Assembly: GCA_019096155.1 (NCBI GenBank)
Contig: JAHCVI010000003.1
Coordinates: 1,178,001 to 1,242,000 of the forward strand
Origin: Staphylotrichum longicolle
Lineage: Eukaryota; Ascomycota; Sordariomycetes; Sordariales; Chaetomiaceae
Reading direction: 5' to 3'
Length of the DNA stretch: 64,000 bases
Below, piece by piece: positions 44,984-56,752 of the stretch. Below the pieces are notes generated by a model, which was given only the letters and a program-made list of their open reading frames with translations, did not search any database and was not told where the DNA came from. The number at the start of each line of letters is the position of its first letter. Within the stretch, counting starts at the first letter, position 1. A program made the translations under genes and the position numbers.

Positions 44984-47900
44984 TCAGCCCCTTTCCCCCA
45001 ACACAACCCTATCACCTTCTCCCATGCCTCCGCTCAAACTGCCCCTCCACATCATCAAAATACCCCTCCTCCCCCTCCCCGTCCCCACCATCCCCACCGT
45101 CATCCTCATCCTCATACCCCCTTCCTCGTGGCCATCCGCCTCCCCATCTTCATCCTCATAACCTCCCTCCTCTCCAGCGTCACCCTCATCATCGTGATAT
45201 TCATACCCCTCCTCCCCGTCAATCACCTCCTCATACCCTGGGTCCGGCCCCGGCGGCCCGGCATAGTCCTCGCCAAACTGGCCCCGGGCTCTGGGCATGC
45301 GCGGAGTGGCGCTCCTGTAACCCGGGTCGGAGCGGCGTGGGGAGGGGCCTGCTCCTGCCTTGGGGCGGTTTGCCAGGCCTGGAGACGGTGTTTGTTGTTG
45401 TTGTTGTTGTTGTTGTCTGCTGCTGGTGCCAGCGTTGTTGGAGAGGCGGCGTGGGTGGGCAGCACGGTTGGGGGAGTTATGATTGGAGGAGGCACGATTA
45501 GGGGAGGTGCGGTTGGGAGACACGCGGGTTTGGGGGGAGATGGGTCGGCGTGGAGAGGCAGGGCCGGAGTTTGGATGAGGGACTTCGAGGTGGCGTTGTT
45601 GAGGCCGGGAGGGTGGTTTCTGGGCCGCCTGGGGGGAAGGCGGGTAAGTGTTCCTGGGTTGATATTGAGGTTGGTATTGTGGCTGGTAGTATTTCGGCTG
45701 GGGCTGGTTGGTGCTGCGGCGGTCGGTGTGTGTGTGCATGTAGTCGTCTTGGTAATGGGGGCGTGGTGGGTGGAAACTGTACATGTGTCTGCGCTCCCAC
45801 TGTCGGTGCTCGAAGTCGTCGGCTCTAGTCTTCATGGACGCGGCGTATTCTTTGTCGGTTGCTCCAGTTGCATGAAAGAGATAATCCTCAAATTGTTGCA
45901 TTGCGTGGGCGACCATTTGAAACTGTCTGTGGTCAAGGCGATGTTGTCGCGGACACCTGTGTCCCCTCGCCTCACTGTCAATGTTGTCGTCATCATCGTC
46001 GTCCTCCCAATCATCAGTCGAAGCCTTTTCCATGTCGAAGTGCGAGAGAGAGTAGGCAATCTGAAAGGCGTTGCGGATTTGCCTGCCGTTCCACCGTTGA
46101 TCCTCTGGATGGTTTTCAAAGTACCATCTCGCGTAGTCGCGAATGTCATGATCGTCAATGTGCAACCCGCGGTGGTTGTGAGTGTTTGATTCCATATCAA
46201 CGGAGTTGCGCTTCGCGTCCATTTCTCGCAACTTCCGAATGTTTACGTCAAAAATGGCCAATGTCCTCTCCAGGGTCAAAGGGGGGTAGTAGAGGCTCAG
46301 GTGGATCCGTGATTTGAAAGCTTCATCCAACGCCCCGACGCGATTTGTCGTCAAGAACAGAATGCCGCTGTAATACTCAAGAACGCGAAGGAAAACTGAG
46401 ACTCGGGTGTTAGCGGCCATCGCGAAGCACTAGTGTGGAGGTTGATTTACCTGAGACCAGAGCGTTCCGCTCGAGTTGGTTGAGTTCCCTTCGCGACAGA
46501 AACACATCGGCCTCATCAAGTAACAAGATGCAATCCCACAAATGAGCAAGTCGAAAGATGCCTGTGAGGGCAGAATCAACACTTTGGGGCGAGACTCCAA
46601 GATCGCCACACGTGATCGGGAACAAAGGCTTCCTGCTTGCTTGAGCCACCGCTTCCGCAGTGGCCGTTTTCCCGACGCCAGGGACGCCGTGTAAGAGAAT
46701 AAACAAGCCCGAACCTTTGCCCCGAATTAGATCCTGATTTGGCGTAACGGCCGATGACGGTCTGCTACCCGTTTGTTCTCGGAGATGCGTTTTGACCAGG
46801 GACTTGATGATCTTCTTGTGCTGATCATCAACCTTCAAGTCCCTGAAGCCGTCCCGTGTTGTGGGAAATGGCTTCAGACATCGGACATCAAGCAGGAAAA
46901 ATTTCCGCTCCCGGAAGGCGTATCCGATGAGTCTGCGTGGCAGAAGGACGACATCCTCCTTGTCGAGCTCCGTGACGAGATCGCCCCTGCTGCGGGCCGT
47001 GATCAACCGACTGGAGCTCAGTTGATCACCGGGGACCGTTCCACAGTGCCACTCGCTCAACTGCGTCTTTTCCCGAAGCTCACCAAGGTACTTGACCTTA
47101 CCAGGTGCCGTCTCGTCATGTTCCCAGTGCAGAATGGGACACTCATCATCCCCAACGGCCCAGTCGCCCTCCTGGGGGTTACTGAAGTTATGGTTTACTG
47201 TCGACCATTTGGACGGACTTGGATCAGCCAGGCTCTCGGAGTGAAAGCCTTCGCTGAAATCAATCATGATGTCGCCATTGATGTGTTCGACTGGGGCGGG
47301 TGCGACTTGCGGGGGCGCCTCGCTACAGCCGAACCAAGTCGTGGCGCATGGCCCATAAGGGAGCGTCCAGCCATCGTAACGGAGGTGCTTCAGCTGGATT
47401 GCCTGACAAAACCAGGAGCCCTCCTTCTCCAAGTGGGCTGTTGTGCTGTCGGCGTTCTCCACGAATCGCATCGGATAAATGCTAAACTGGGTGATGTCCC
47501 TCTCGCCTGCATACTGTCCAATGCGGATAATGGTGCTCACGGGCACGTAGGAGACACCGTCAAAGTCAACGTAATAACAATACAGCAACAGGTATCGCTT
47601 TTCAGCGCCATCGCCGCCCGATTGTGGATAAATGTCGTTTAGGCGACAATCTCGGACGGGGGTGAGAGCTCTGGCGTAGAGTCTATAGGCGCAGTGGCGA
47701 ATCGTCGAGCTGAACCTCCGCTCGCCGGAAATGGCAACGTCCTTGGCGAACTCGAACGCGTCAGTGGAATGTGCAAGGTATTCGGACTCGGACTTCAGGT
47801 ACAAGACCTCTCCAGGCTTGAATACCGTCCAGAGATCGTCAAAGCGGGCTTTCCGCTTGGCGGTCCCGGGAGCGTCGTTCCAAGTAGGCACGATATGCGT

Positions 47901-48851
47901 GTCGACGAACTTGACGTATTCGCGGACGTGGCTGAGTGTCTTGGCCGAGTCCAGGAATCCATAAAGTGCAGCAGAAGGAGCCATGGGCCCTGGCCTGTCC
48001 AAGTCCTCAATGAAAGGAAGAGCCTCGTCATCACGAGGCTGATCAGTGTCAGAATCGCTCGTTGTCGGGGGCGGTTGGTTCGGCTCAGTCGTCTAGTCTG
48101 GCACGGCGGGAGAGCTCTCGGCCCATCTCTGCTCGAGGATTCTGAGGCACTCTCGCACTTGTGGAAGGTAGTAGTAGAAAGCGCGGAAGGGTGGAAAGAA
48201 CACCCGAGGACATGTGGGAGTCGCGGGCCCAGAACCCGTCAAACGTACAAGGAGGTTAATCAGCTCGAACGACTGGATGCGGACCCGTTGGATCCACCAG
48301 TCATGCCCATCTGCCGGCGGCGTGTTTGGCCCAGGCTCCCGCGGGGGCATTCCGCGGTGGTGTTTCCGCCAAGTCTCTTCTGCGGTGACTTCCTGGGCAA
48401 TGTCACGATGGCCGCGGAGAACCTCGATGATGGCCAGGCTGTCGGCTGGGGAGTAGCGGTTTTTGAAGTGCTCAAAGTTGTGCCAACTTACTCTGACTTC
48501 AAGAGGCGTCTTCCGTCGGTCGGTTTTCCAGAGGGGCGGGGTACGCACACAACTGGAATACCAGCGCGTCTCGAAGTCGCTGTCGTCCCGACTGTCCGTC
48601 TCGTTCTCCTCAGAAGACTCGTCGCTGTGGTCGACGGGGCTCGCAGAGTTCGAGCGAGAATCCTCGGGCTTTGAAGCAGATTTTTCGTCTTGCCCCTCTT
48701 CCTCCTGTTGGTCCTCTGACTCCTCTCTTTCCGCTCTTTCCGCTGCTGCAGCCTGCGGGGCCTTGCGCTTCTTTCGCACGAGCCGGAACTCTCTGACCTG
48801 CCTCTCGGTGCCCGAGAGTGAGACTGACATGTCGGGGGTTGGTGCCGCCAT
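44984..48851 (-). CDS. DUF7025-AAA ATPase
   Basis: Model 48105-48851, 46451-48038 and 44984-46395 (1248 residues). The ATG at 48851 is the first in frame. The N-terminal part is acidic, then VFFPPFRAFYYYLPQVRECL. A DUF7025-like region follows (FDDLWTVFKPGEVLY to DFDGVSYVPV). The AAA+ core has Walker A GVPGVGKT (about 700-707), Walker B CILLLDEAD (about 755) and a C-terminal lid. The first intron (66 nt, weak donor GTGCCA, branch CTGAC, acceptor ATCAG) is inferred mainly because it removes an in-frame TAG. The tail is Pro/Gln-rich then acidic. Near 45117 the frame leaves the acidic pattern, while a frame one base away keeps it and ends at 45012. Function of this fungal family is unknown. Confidence 0.8.
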
Positions 48852-49246
48852 GGTATGATGTCTACCTAGTTTGCGCAAGAAGGTGAAAGGTCAAAGGTGA
48901 GAGAGGAATCCTGAACGAAACATGTGCCAAATGCCGCAGACAGCCAAGACAGCTCAGCGAGCAAGCCGAAAAAGCCCAATGCCAAGACAAGCTCTCTCCC
49001 TTTTACTGCAGCTGCCTGTTGGTCGCCCACTTGCATAACGTTAATGCAACTCTTGGTGTTCCCGTCCGCAGGGACCACTCGAAACGCTGTGCTTGACGCC
49101 CAGGTGGAGGCTGTGCCGCAAACAATGTTGGCTGCTGCACCACCACTGCAGGTCGCGTTCCCTTCATCCCAGAACTGTGATCTTCCACCCCTCCCAGGTG
49201 TCCCCGGTGTCCCCGACCTCCCCGCCCCCAGCATATCACCACAACT
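48852..49246. promoter_or_regulatory. Divergent promoter region between AAA and STAND-like genes
   Basis: About 400 nt separate the two start codons on opposite strands, so the genes share an upstream region. No defined motif identified. Confidence 0.4.
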
Positions 49247-52200
49247 ATGGCCACACAGGCTGAAGAGAGGGTAAACACGCTCGACTGGGAGGACGCGACA
49301 GCAACTGAGATTGCCGTGACCGGCCACTTCATCAGCAGGCATGGCGGCCAGGTCCATCACGGGCTTGGAGGGTCGCCGCAGCTCGACATCGCAACGGGGC
49401 AGTGTGCACCGCTCCGGCCTTATCTGTAAGAAACGGGACTCGTCCGAGTTTCATCCTGAGCTGACCGCGAGGAGGCAGCTAGAAGACGCACTCAGGTTTT
49501 ACATTCCCAATATGCTGCGGTTGCAAATGCCAGAATCAACCACCAGCCGCATGTGGAACGACCTGTCGGAGAAGATTGGCCTCATGGAGAAGCAGTGCAA
49601 AGAAACCAAGAACGGATTATGGCACTCGCTGTGGCACAAGATGGGCCAGAAACAAGAAGCAGCCGAGGCCTGGATGGCCTTCATCCCGGACGAATATGGC
49701 CTGGTAAGCTTTACACATTTATTGTAGTTTCTCTGTCAACCGGCGCCCAAACGTCAAGAACGAGCTTAGACTTTCCACTCCCTGCAAACTTTTTCAACAA
49801 CTGACTCTGCTATTTCAGGGCGTGGTAAAGGCCGGCCTGGCCCTGGTGTTCAAGGTGCGGACCGGCGGCCCCTGACCCGTCTCCCACCTCCCCCGTGCGA
49901 CTCTTGTCACCAACTGATGTTTCTTAGCTGGCCGAGGCCTCGGCAGAGAAACAGCAAAGAATCTATGATACCTTTGCCGCACTCCGCGACACTCTCATCC
50001 AGGCGCAGCCGGAAAGGAGGAGCTTTCGCGCCAACCAACAGGTCAATGACGCTGTGGACCGCCTATATCAATGCGTCGTCGACTCCATCCACGACATCGC
50101 AGCATGGATAGCTGCTGAAGATAAATCGACCTGTAAGCTCGCCATACGCCATTTCCGACGTTGCAGTCAAAACTAATGCGCTAACCCGACATCACTCCAT
50201 TGCTCAAGGGAACAAGGTGACTTCAAAATTCAAAAGACATCGCGAGACGGCTTCGGTGAGCCCCTGCCCTGAAGAGATTCTTCAGACTTTGGAAGAGCAC
50301 ACCAAAGCCTTCCGCGACGCCCTCGGCATTGCCCGGGATTAGGCGATTGAGGACACCGAAGTGATTTCCCGCGCCACAGGACTCCGAACTGTACTCATCC
50401 ACAAGGAGATCCTCGCCACACGCGACGACGTGCTAATCACAAAGCGGAACTCGGAGCACATCAAAACTGGCATTGAAACATACACCAAAACCGCCGCTCA
50501 GTTCGGCACACAGTTTTGCAACCGCGTTGAGAGAGTTGAGAGAGTCGGAGGAAGGATCAGTGACCGTGTCTCTCACCTACACGTCGACCTCAGCCTCTTG
50601 ACCAGAAAGGTGGACGAACAAGCAGCGGTGATAAAAGCCTTGGTTGGTGAGCTGAGACAACAATCCGAGGCAGAAACGCAAGAGGGAATTGAACCATACA
50701 AGACGGTTGCAGAGGGTGAGAGTGCTTTGCACAACGACCGGCAGGACTTCGGGACGCCTCTCATACCCATCTTCATCGAACACGAGAGTGAGTCTCGCCC
50801 TCCATTCCGCCTCTCATCGCGATCCGAAGCAAGCCCACGGACTGAAAGCTCCTGCCACAGTCAACCAGTTTCAAATGGACAAGACTGCGCAATCTCTCCC
50901 TCGGCCCGGGTTTTCTACGACTCTCGTCTCCTTCCACCACTTTCTTACCATCCTGACCTGCTCCAGCTATCCTCCACCCCGGCCACAGGACTCGGATCCT
51001 TACGCCATCGATCGTCTCTCAGCTCGAGACCTTAAGCATGCTTCCGACGAAGAAGAGACTTTTTCCCCCGACTTGCAAGGCCGCGTCCAGTACCTCTTCA
51101 GAAGCAGAAGATTCCTCGGCTGGCTCAATGGCCCTTCACATTCTATCCTTCTGGTAGACGCCAACATCGAGGGGAGCACCGACCTAAACATCTCCGTCAC
51201 CTCCGTCTTTGCCGCCAACTTCAGCAAGAGTATTCTATCTGTCCTTCCGGAGCAGGCCGTCGTCGTCCACTTCTTCTGCGGGCCCCATTCATACATCCGA
51301 GACGAGTACCACGGCCCCACGGGCATGGTGCTCTTCCTGGTCGCACAGCTGGCATTGCAGCTGCATGACATGGACCCGGAGATGGCATCGTGGGATCTAA
51401 ATTTCATCGACCATCCGGAGCGGTTGGCGCGGCTCGGGCAGCATGACCTGGCGGAGCTGTGCCGAACATTCCATGCGTTGGTCGATAGGGTCCCCCAGGG
51501 AATGACGGTGTATTGTGTGATTGACTCGGTGGGCTTCATGGATCGCGATAGGATGTGGCCAGACTTTGAGTTTGTCATGCAGTGCTTGGACCGTGTGGTG
51601 AATGATGAGGGGCTGCGGGCAACTGTCAAGGTGCTGATGTTCAACCAGTCTGGTAGCACGTACAGGATGAAGAGGGTGCCGGCGTTTGAGGGGAACAGGC
51701 TTGATCTGGCCCCGGGTGATTGTCTTGCCGTTACGATTTCAAGAAAAGAGATTGAGAAACAGCCGCGGCAAGCACTGGGGGAGCAGGCGAGCCCGCCACA
51801 TGAGCCACCAAACTTCGGCCGGGGTCAGGAGAGGTGGTCTCAGAGGCCAACACAACCGGTGGGACCGACACAGCCGGCGATACCAGCGCAGACACGCACC
51901 AGGAACCCGCAGGAACCAGCGAGACCGGGACGACCGATACAGAGACGTGCAGGAATGCCGGAGGGACCGCCTTGGCCAGCCCAACCGCTGCCAGTGCGGG
52001 CAAGGACACCAAATACATCAATGAAAGGGGAACAACCACCGCCGTTGCGAGCAAGGACACCCGGGGCACCCACACCGAGGCCAACTAGACGACAAGGAGG
52101 GCCCAACAAGAAGCAAGTCAAACCATCAGGGCCACCGCAAGAGATGCAACACGCAACGCCAGAAGGGCCCGCAGAAGCGCAGGACGAGACACCAGCGGCA

Positions 52201-52284
52201 TCTGCTCCAGCAAGGGTGAACATATCGAAGACTTCATCTACACGACCGCGAGCCCGGAAGCCAGAGGATTCCATGCAGAACTGA
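49247..52284 (+). CDS. STAND-like protein with Goodbye-type N-terminus, interrupted by an in-frame TAG
   Basis: Exons 49247-49425, 49475-49703, 49819-49854, 49928-50132, 50209-50787 and 50861-52284 join in phase (884 codons). Exon 1 is least certain. Residues about 60-210 match the fungal Goodbye-type helical domain: AWMAFIPDEYGLGVVKAGLA, then LALVFKLAEASAEKQQ. A coiled region follows. The next domain has SILLVDANIEG where a NACHT-like P-loop would sit, then VVVHFFCG and DLAELCRTFHALV. No Walker A GxxxxGK(S/T) is present. The C-terminal 170 residues are Pro/Arg-rich. A TAG at 50340-50342 interrupts the frame. An alternative in-frame 87-nt intron (50256-50342, donor GTGAGC) would remove it, together with peptide that looks coding. 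Confidence 0.65.
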
Positions 52285-52915
52285 GGCGGGACACCAGAAA
52301 CGCAGGCGCCGTCGCAGGCCCGCCACAGAACGCCAGAGATGCTTGCGCCGACGAGGGCAGGGGCGCCAGAGTTACGATCCCCGCAAGCACGAGGAAGAGT
52401 GGCAGAGCGGCCCAGGCAGAGTCGCGAGCAGGGAGGAGAAAATGGGCGGGACGTGGATGGAGATGGCGATTGAGAAACACTGGATCACGTTGATGGGTGG
52501 GAGAGCTGCATCGGGAGGAGAGTGAGCAGATTGGAAATTGGATTTGTAACCAGAGTTGCCACGCTACGACTTGACTGGGAGGACACCCTTTTTCGGTCCA
52601 TCTTTCCACTGTTGACTGGAACCTCCCGGGTCGTGTCTTGACTTTTACACAACCACAACGCATGCCATCCGAGTCTCCACCAAAGCCACAGGACACATTG
52701 CACGCATTATGGGAGAGGCTCAAAGATTAGTCGATGATAAAGTGAAAGACCCGGTGCCATGCAACACCTGCCTTCCGGCATTGGATCAGTCTGAGCTCAG
52801 AAACGGACGAAGCGAAGGCCGCAACTCGCTCACCAACGTCGACGGTCGAACCCAAGAAATGATGACAGCCAGTTCTATTCCAGCAACGACTTGATCTGGC
52901 ACTTGCATGCAGCGC
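52285..52915. other. Convergent intergenic region
   Basis: 3' flanks of both neighbours. The short plus-strand frame at 52343-52525 is unsupported. Confidence 0.45.
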
Positions 52916-53908
52916 TTAGATAGGCTTCAGGGAGAAGTCGTCAAAGGAGATGGAAAACCCCTCTTTAAAGGTAGTAGGAGCGCCGCAGTCCGCGATGACG
53001 CTGAAGACCGCGGTGGTAACAACCCTGTTCGTCCAGGTGGCAGTCTTCTCTGCCCAGGTGGTCGTGAACTGGTAGAAGTTGGCGAGCACTTTGTATTGGG
53101 TACTGCCGTCATCGCTTTGGATGACGTAGATGACGTGACAAGAGGGTATGAGAGAGGAGACTTTTGTCCACTGGTGGGCAGTCACACACACACATGTTAG
53201 CAATTGATGCTTGCACAGCCCCTTGGGGGGGCACCATCAGGGACACGGGAGAGGGAAACGCACAGCACTGAACGCGTACTGCTGGTTTGGGACCAGGTTA
53301 ATGGGCTGCTTGAACCAAAACGTGACGGACTCGTCCATGGGGACCCTCGGGGCCCAGTTCAGCGACGCCGAGACTCTGCCGCTGTGAGATTGACTCGCGT
53401 CGTCGAGGACGTAAGAATAGCGTGGTGCTGACACAGGAGATGCTATAACCCACGCTCCCGCATTCTCGAATCCGCCGTTTTTGAGCACGTTGGTGTCCGG
53501 GGGCGGAGTCGGCGCAGCGGTGGATGTCGTAGCAGGGCTCTCTGTTGTTGAGGACGAGCTGGTCGCCTCGGAGGCAGCAGCCGAGGTGGTCGAGGTGGGA
53601 GGAATGTCGGGAGCGACCGATGTGGTAGTGGCAATATCAGCAGGCAGAGTAGTGACAGAACTTGTCGTTGAAGTCTCCGACGACGTCTCGAGCTCGGTGG
53701 TAGTGGTAGTGGAGATCGATGTTTCGGTGAAAGTCGGAGTCTCCAAACTCGAGGTCGAGGTGGCGGCAACAGTGGTGCTCAACAGGGAGGTGCTGGCTCT
53801 ACACTGTCCGCGTCTCCTCAGCGGAGCTTTCACGGCGGGAGACGCATCGGCGCCAAGCGAGAAGAGGAGAGCCGAGATGGCCCAGTAAAAGAGGGTGAGA
53901 TGGCGCAT
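52916..53908 (-). CDS. Secreted Ser/Thr-rich protein with a CBM-like jelly-roll module
   Basis: Exons 53264-53908 and 52916-53170 join over a 93-nt intron (GTGCGT...CACCAG), giving 299 residues. The ATG at 53908 opens a signal peptide (MRHLTLFYWAISALLFSLG). A Ser/Thr-rich, probably O-glycosylated linker (about 45-135) leads to a C-terminal module of about 160 residues starting NVLKNGGFENAGAW. It contains NWAPRVP, NQQYAFSAWTK, CHVIYVIQSDDGS and a final ISFDDFSLKP strand. NGGFE starts and FDDFSL ends are typical of CBM4/9-like carbohydrate-binding or galactose-binding-like folds in fungal secreted proteins. No catalytic domain. Ligand unknown. Confidence 0.75.
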
Positions 53909-54923
53909 CTTTGCAACCTGCAACTTGTGGCTTGCGAACCGTAACTCGTGTCCTGCGGAAACAAGGCAAGAATCCAACAACAAGCGCCGGTGATTGGCAT
54001 CGCCATGCTTTTATGTGTTACGCCCACATCTTCTCAGGTCCCTCGGTCTTGTGGCGGCCATCACCCGACCCATGTCCGAGCGATGGGGTTCTCGATGCCC
54101 AGCTCGCCGAGATGCCAATGCAGACGAGAATAAACTGTCATCCCTTTGGCGTTGTGATGATATGATTCGGCGAACCTGTTTCGCCGGTGACAGAGGATCA
54201 GGCGATAAAGCGGAGTAAGTGGAGGCTAGCTTCAATAGACCTTGTAGAAACAATCAATAGTTCTGGGGCGCTGGCAGTTCTGGACCGGGAGGGAAGCGAG
54301 GCCAAGATACAGCCCTGTTTTTCAGCTGCCAAGTTCCCGAAGCAATGCCATGATGCTCGATTCCCAAGCCTCGAACAAGCCTCAATCAGTGCCTCGACTC
54401 CTCGAGTCATGATGGGGGTGGCAAGCGCGGATATACACCGAGGAACCCTTCATTCCGGTTTCCGAACAGCGATGCATAACCGTCAAACGCCATCGGCTAA
54501 GCCTTCTCGACTCTCAAACCTGTCATCCTGATCCGTTGCGGATCTCAGGGGCCGGTTCCAGTGCGCTTGGCACCCCAGTTGCCGTTTCGGGCCACGCTTC
54601 TCACGCACAGGCGCATCACCAGACGGGACACCCCTGGTTGCGCGGAGCGATGAAACTGGCAGCGTCCCGAAAAACTGGAACCCTCTCCGTTCCAGGTTCG
54701 AGAGACTGTCAACTGCTTTGCCGAGTCTCGATCCCTCATGCATCGACGATCAGACAGTAAAAGCCGGCCATGTCTTTCAGGACGCCCCCTTCGGAAGTTT
54801 TCCTTCCTCTCTTCTCTCTTCATCCAGGCCAAGATGTCTTTTTCCTGACGGCATTTTGCACCTTGGCGACGGCCATTTTTGTTCCTTTTCTTCGCTTCTT
54901 TTGATTCTGTCTAGTTCGCAACG
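53909..54923. promoter_or_regulatory. 1 kb divergent intergenic region
   Basis: Two genes for secreted or surface proteins start on opposite sides. Frames inside (54483-54832) are unsupported. No defined motif identified. Confidence 0.4.
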
Positions 54924-56372
54924 ATGCTGGTCATCCGCGTTCTTTGGCTGCAGGCCTCGCTGGCGATGGCCCAGCTTGTCGATTTGAACGGGATTTTGGG
55001 AGGGGCGGATGCCGCGAGCAGTACGGCTGTCGAGGAACAAGGCGCTCAAGAGACAAGCGCGCCCGCGGGGATTTTGGATGGACTGGCGGGGAACGCGGCC
55101 GCAGCAACGGGTGGATTGCTCGATCCGATCCTCGACCCTATCGTCGGACCGACGGGACTTCTGGGCAGTGGTGATGCGGCGGCAGCAGCTACGTCAGCTG
55201 CAGCCCAGGAGCCACCAGCCACGGCAGCTACGTCGCCCGACCCGGAACCGACTCAAGCGGGGCCCGTAGTGGAGACCCCGGCGCCGGAGCCGACCCCCGA
55301 GCCGACCCCGGAGCCTACTCCTGAATCCACTCCGGCACCCACTCCTGAGCCGAGCCCAGAGCCCGCACCAGCTACCGAACAAGCTCCACCGGCGCCGACT
55401 GCGAACCAGCCACCTCCGGCCGAGCAGCAACAGCAGCAGCCTGCCCCGGTCCCAGTGCCAGTTCCGGTCCCAGCCCCGGCCCCGGCCCTGGAGGCATCCA
55501 CAGCGCCAGCGCCTGCCCCTGCCCCTGCAACTTCCGCGGCCGCCGCCCCGGCACCATCCTCGGCCAACGCAGGCGTCATCCCGGTGTCCAACCCGGCGCC
55601 GGCAACAGTCCCAGCCCCCGCGGTGACCTCCGCCGCCGCTCAATCACCAACGGCAGCGGCACCTCAGCCGACCTCCAATGTCGCCTCTCCGCCTGCATCC
55701 TCCTCTCCTCCCTCCGAACAACAGCAACAGCAGCAGCAGCAGCCCTCCCCGTCGGCCCCCCCCTCCCAAGTTCTCACCTTGATCACGGGTCCGGGCGGCT
55801 CGACCCTCATGTCGGTCTTCGTGCCCCCCTCGCCCACGGGCGCCGTCGCCGCCGTCGACGGCGTGAGCAACCTCGGCGGTTCCGCCAACACGAACAACCC
55901 GTCCGGCAACAACGCCAACAGCAACACCGACCCCTTCACGCAATCCTCCCCGGGCTCCTCCAACGCCAACTCCAACGCCAACACCAACAACAGCAACTCC
56001 AACACCGCCGGCAACGGAGATGGAGATGGAGATGAATCCTCCTCGGAAGAAGGCATCCATTCCCCCACCGCCGACCTGCCCCTGGCGACAAAAATCGGCG
56101 TGGGCGTCGGCATCGGCGCCGGCTCCATCATCCTCGTCGTGCTCGTCACCTGGGTGCTGTGGAAGCGGCGGATGGGCAGCCGCCGGTCGCACGGAAGCGA
56201 CGATGACGGCGACAGCATGATGGAGCGCGGGATGAGCCCGACGCCGCAGGAGAAGGCCAAGATGGACTTTGAGAGCGAGCACGACGTGGCGTTTGACTTT
56301 GGGAGTTTCTTCCGGGAGAGGGGGGGTCGGAGGGTGGTGAATGATAACGCGGGTGGTGGGGGGAGAACTTGA
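54924..56372 (+). CDS. Mucin-like single-pass membrane protein
   Basis: The frame from ATG 54924 encodes 482 residues. A short hydrophobic leader (VIRVLWLQASLAMAQ) precedes an Ala/Pro/Thr-rich ectodomain with PEPTPEPTPEPTPE repeats, PVPVPVP runs and Gln runs. A conserved-looking VLTLITGPGGSTLMSVFV segment, an Asn/Ser-rich spacer and one transmembrane helix (about 393-417) follow, then a basic juxtamembrane RRMGSRRS and an acidic tail. The frame stops at 56372 just after a six-G run (56358-56363). In the frame one base away the tail continues with ENLKEVRAVEMGDRLPAFEA and VAELDGG to a stop at 56522-56524, which fits such receptors better. Role probably wall-associated. Confidence 0.75.
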   Translation: MLVIRVLWLQASLAMAQLVDLNGILGGADAASSTAVEEQGAQETSAPAGILDGLAGNAAAATGGLLDPILDPIVGPTGLLGSGDAAAAATSAAAQEPPATAATSPDPEPTQAGPVVETPAPEPTPEPTPEPTPESTPAPTPEPSPEPAPATEQAPPAPTANQPPPAEQQQQQPAPVPVPVPVPAPAPALEASTAPAPAPAPATSAAAAPAPSSANAGVIPVSNPAPATVPAPAVTSAAAQSPTAAAPQPTSNVASPPASSSPPSEQQQQQQQQPSPSAPPSQVLTLITGPGGSTLMSVFVPPSPTGAVAAVDGVSNLGGSANTNNPSGNNANSNTDPFTQSSPGSSNANSNANTNNSNSNTAGNGDGDGDESSSEEGIHSPTADLPLATKIGVGVGIGAGSIILVVLVTWVLWKRRMGSRRSHGSDDDGDSMMERGMSPTPQEKAKMDFESEHDVAFDFGSFFRERGGRRVVNDNAGGGGRT

Positions 56373-56752
56373 AGGAGGTTCGGGCGGTGGAGATGGGGGA
56401 TCGGTTGCCTGCTTTTGAGGCGCCGGCCCAGGCCCAAGGGCGAAACGGGCAGCAGCAGGTTGTGGCGGAGTTGGATGGGGGCGGGGTGCCGGAGTATAGG
56501 GGGGTGATTGGGGTGGGACGGTGAGAAAGGTTGGGGAGAAAGGTTCTGATGCTATGCCGGTGAGGGCAGCAGCAAAGGAATGAATGGGAGAACTGGACGA
56601 CGGTGAGAGGTGGTAATGCTTTCATGAAGAAAACGCATTTCGTTTGTCAAGGTTGTTTCGACGGTATATGGTTTTTCTGCTCGGTCATTCTTGGTACATA
56701 CATATAGGGGTCAGCCGAAAAGAACAAAGCTTACCTATGAGTCCACGCATTG

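Noticed and set aside
44759..46189. 476-codon plus-strand frame with many hydrophobic residues
   Set aside because: Antisense of the Gln/Asp/Pro-rich AAA tail; the apparent membrane segments are complement artefacts.
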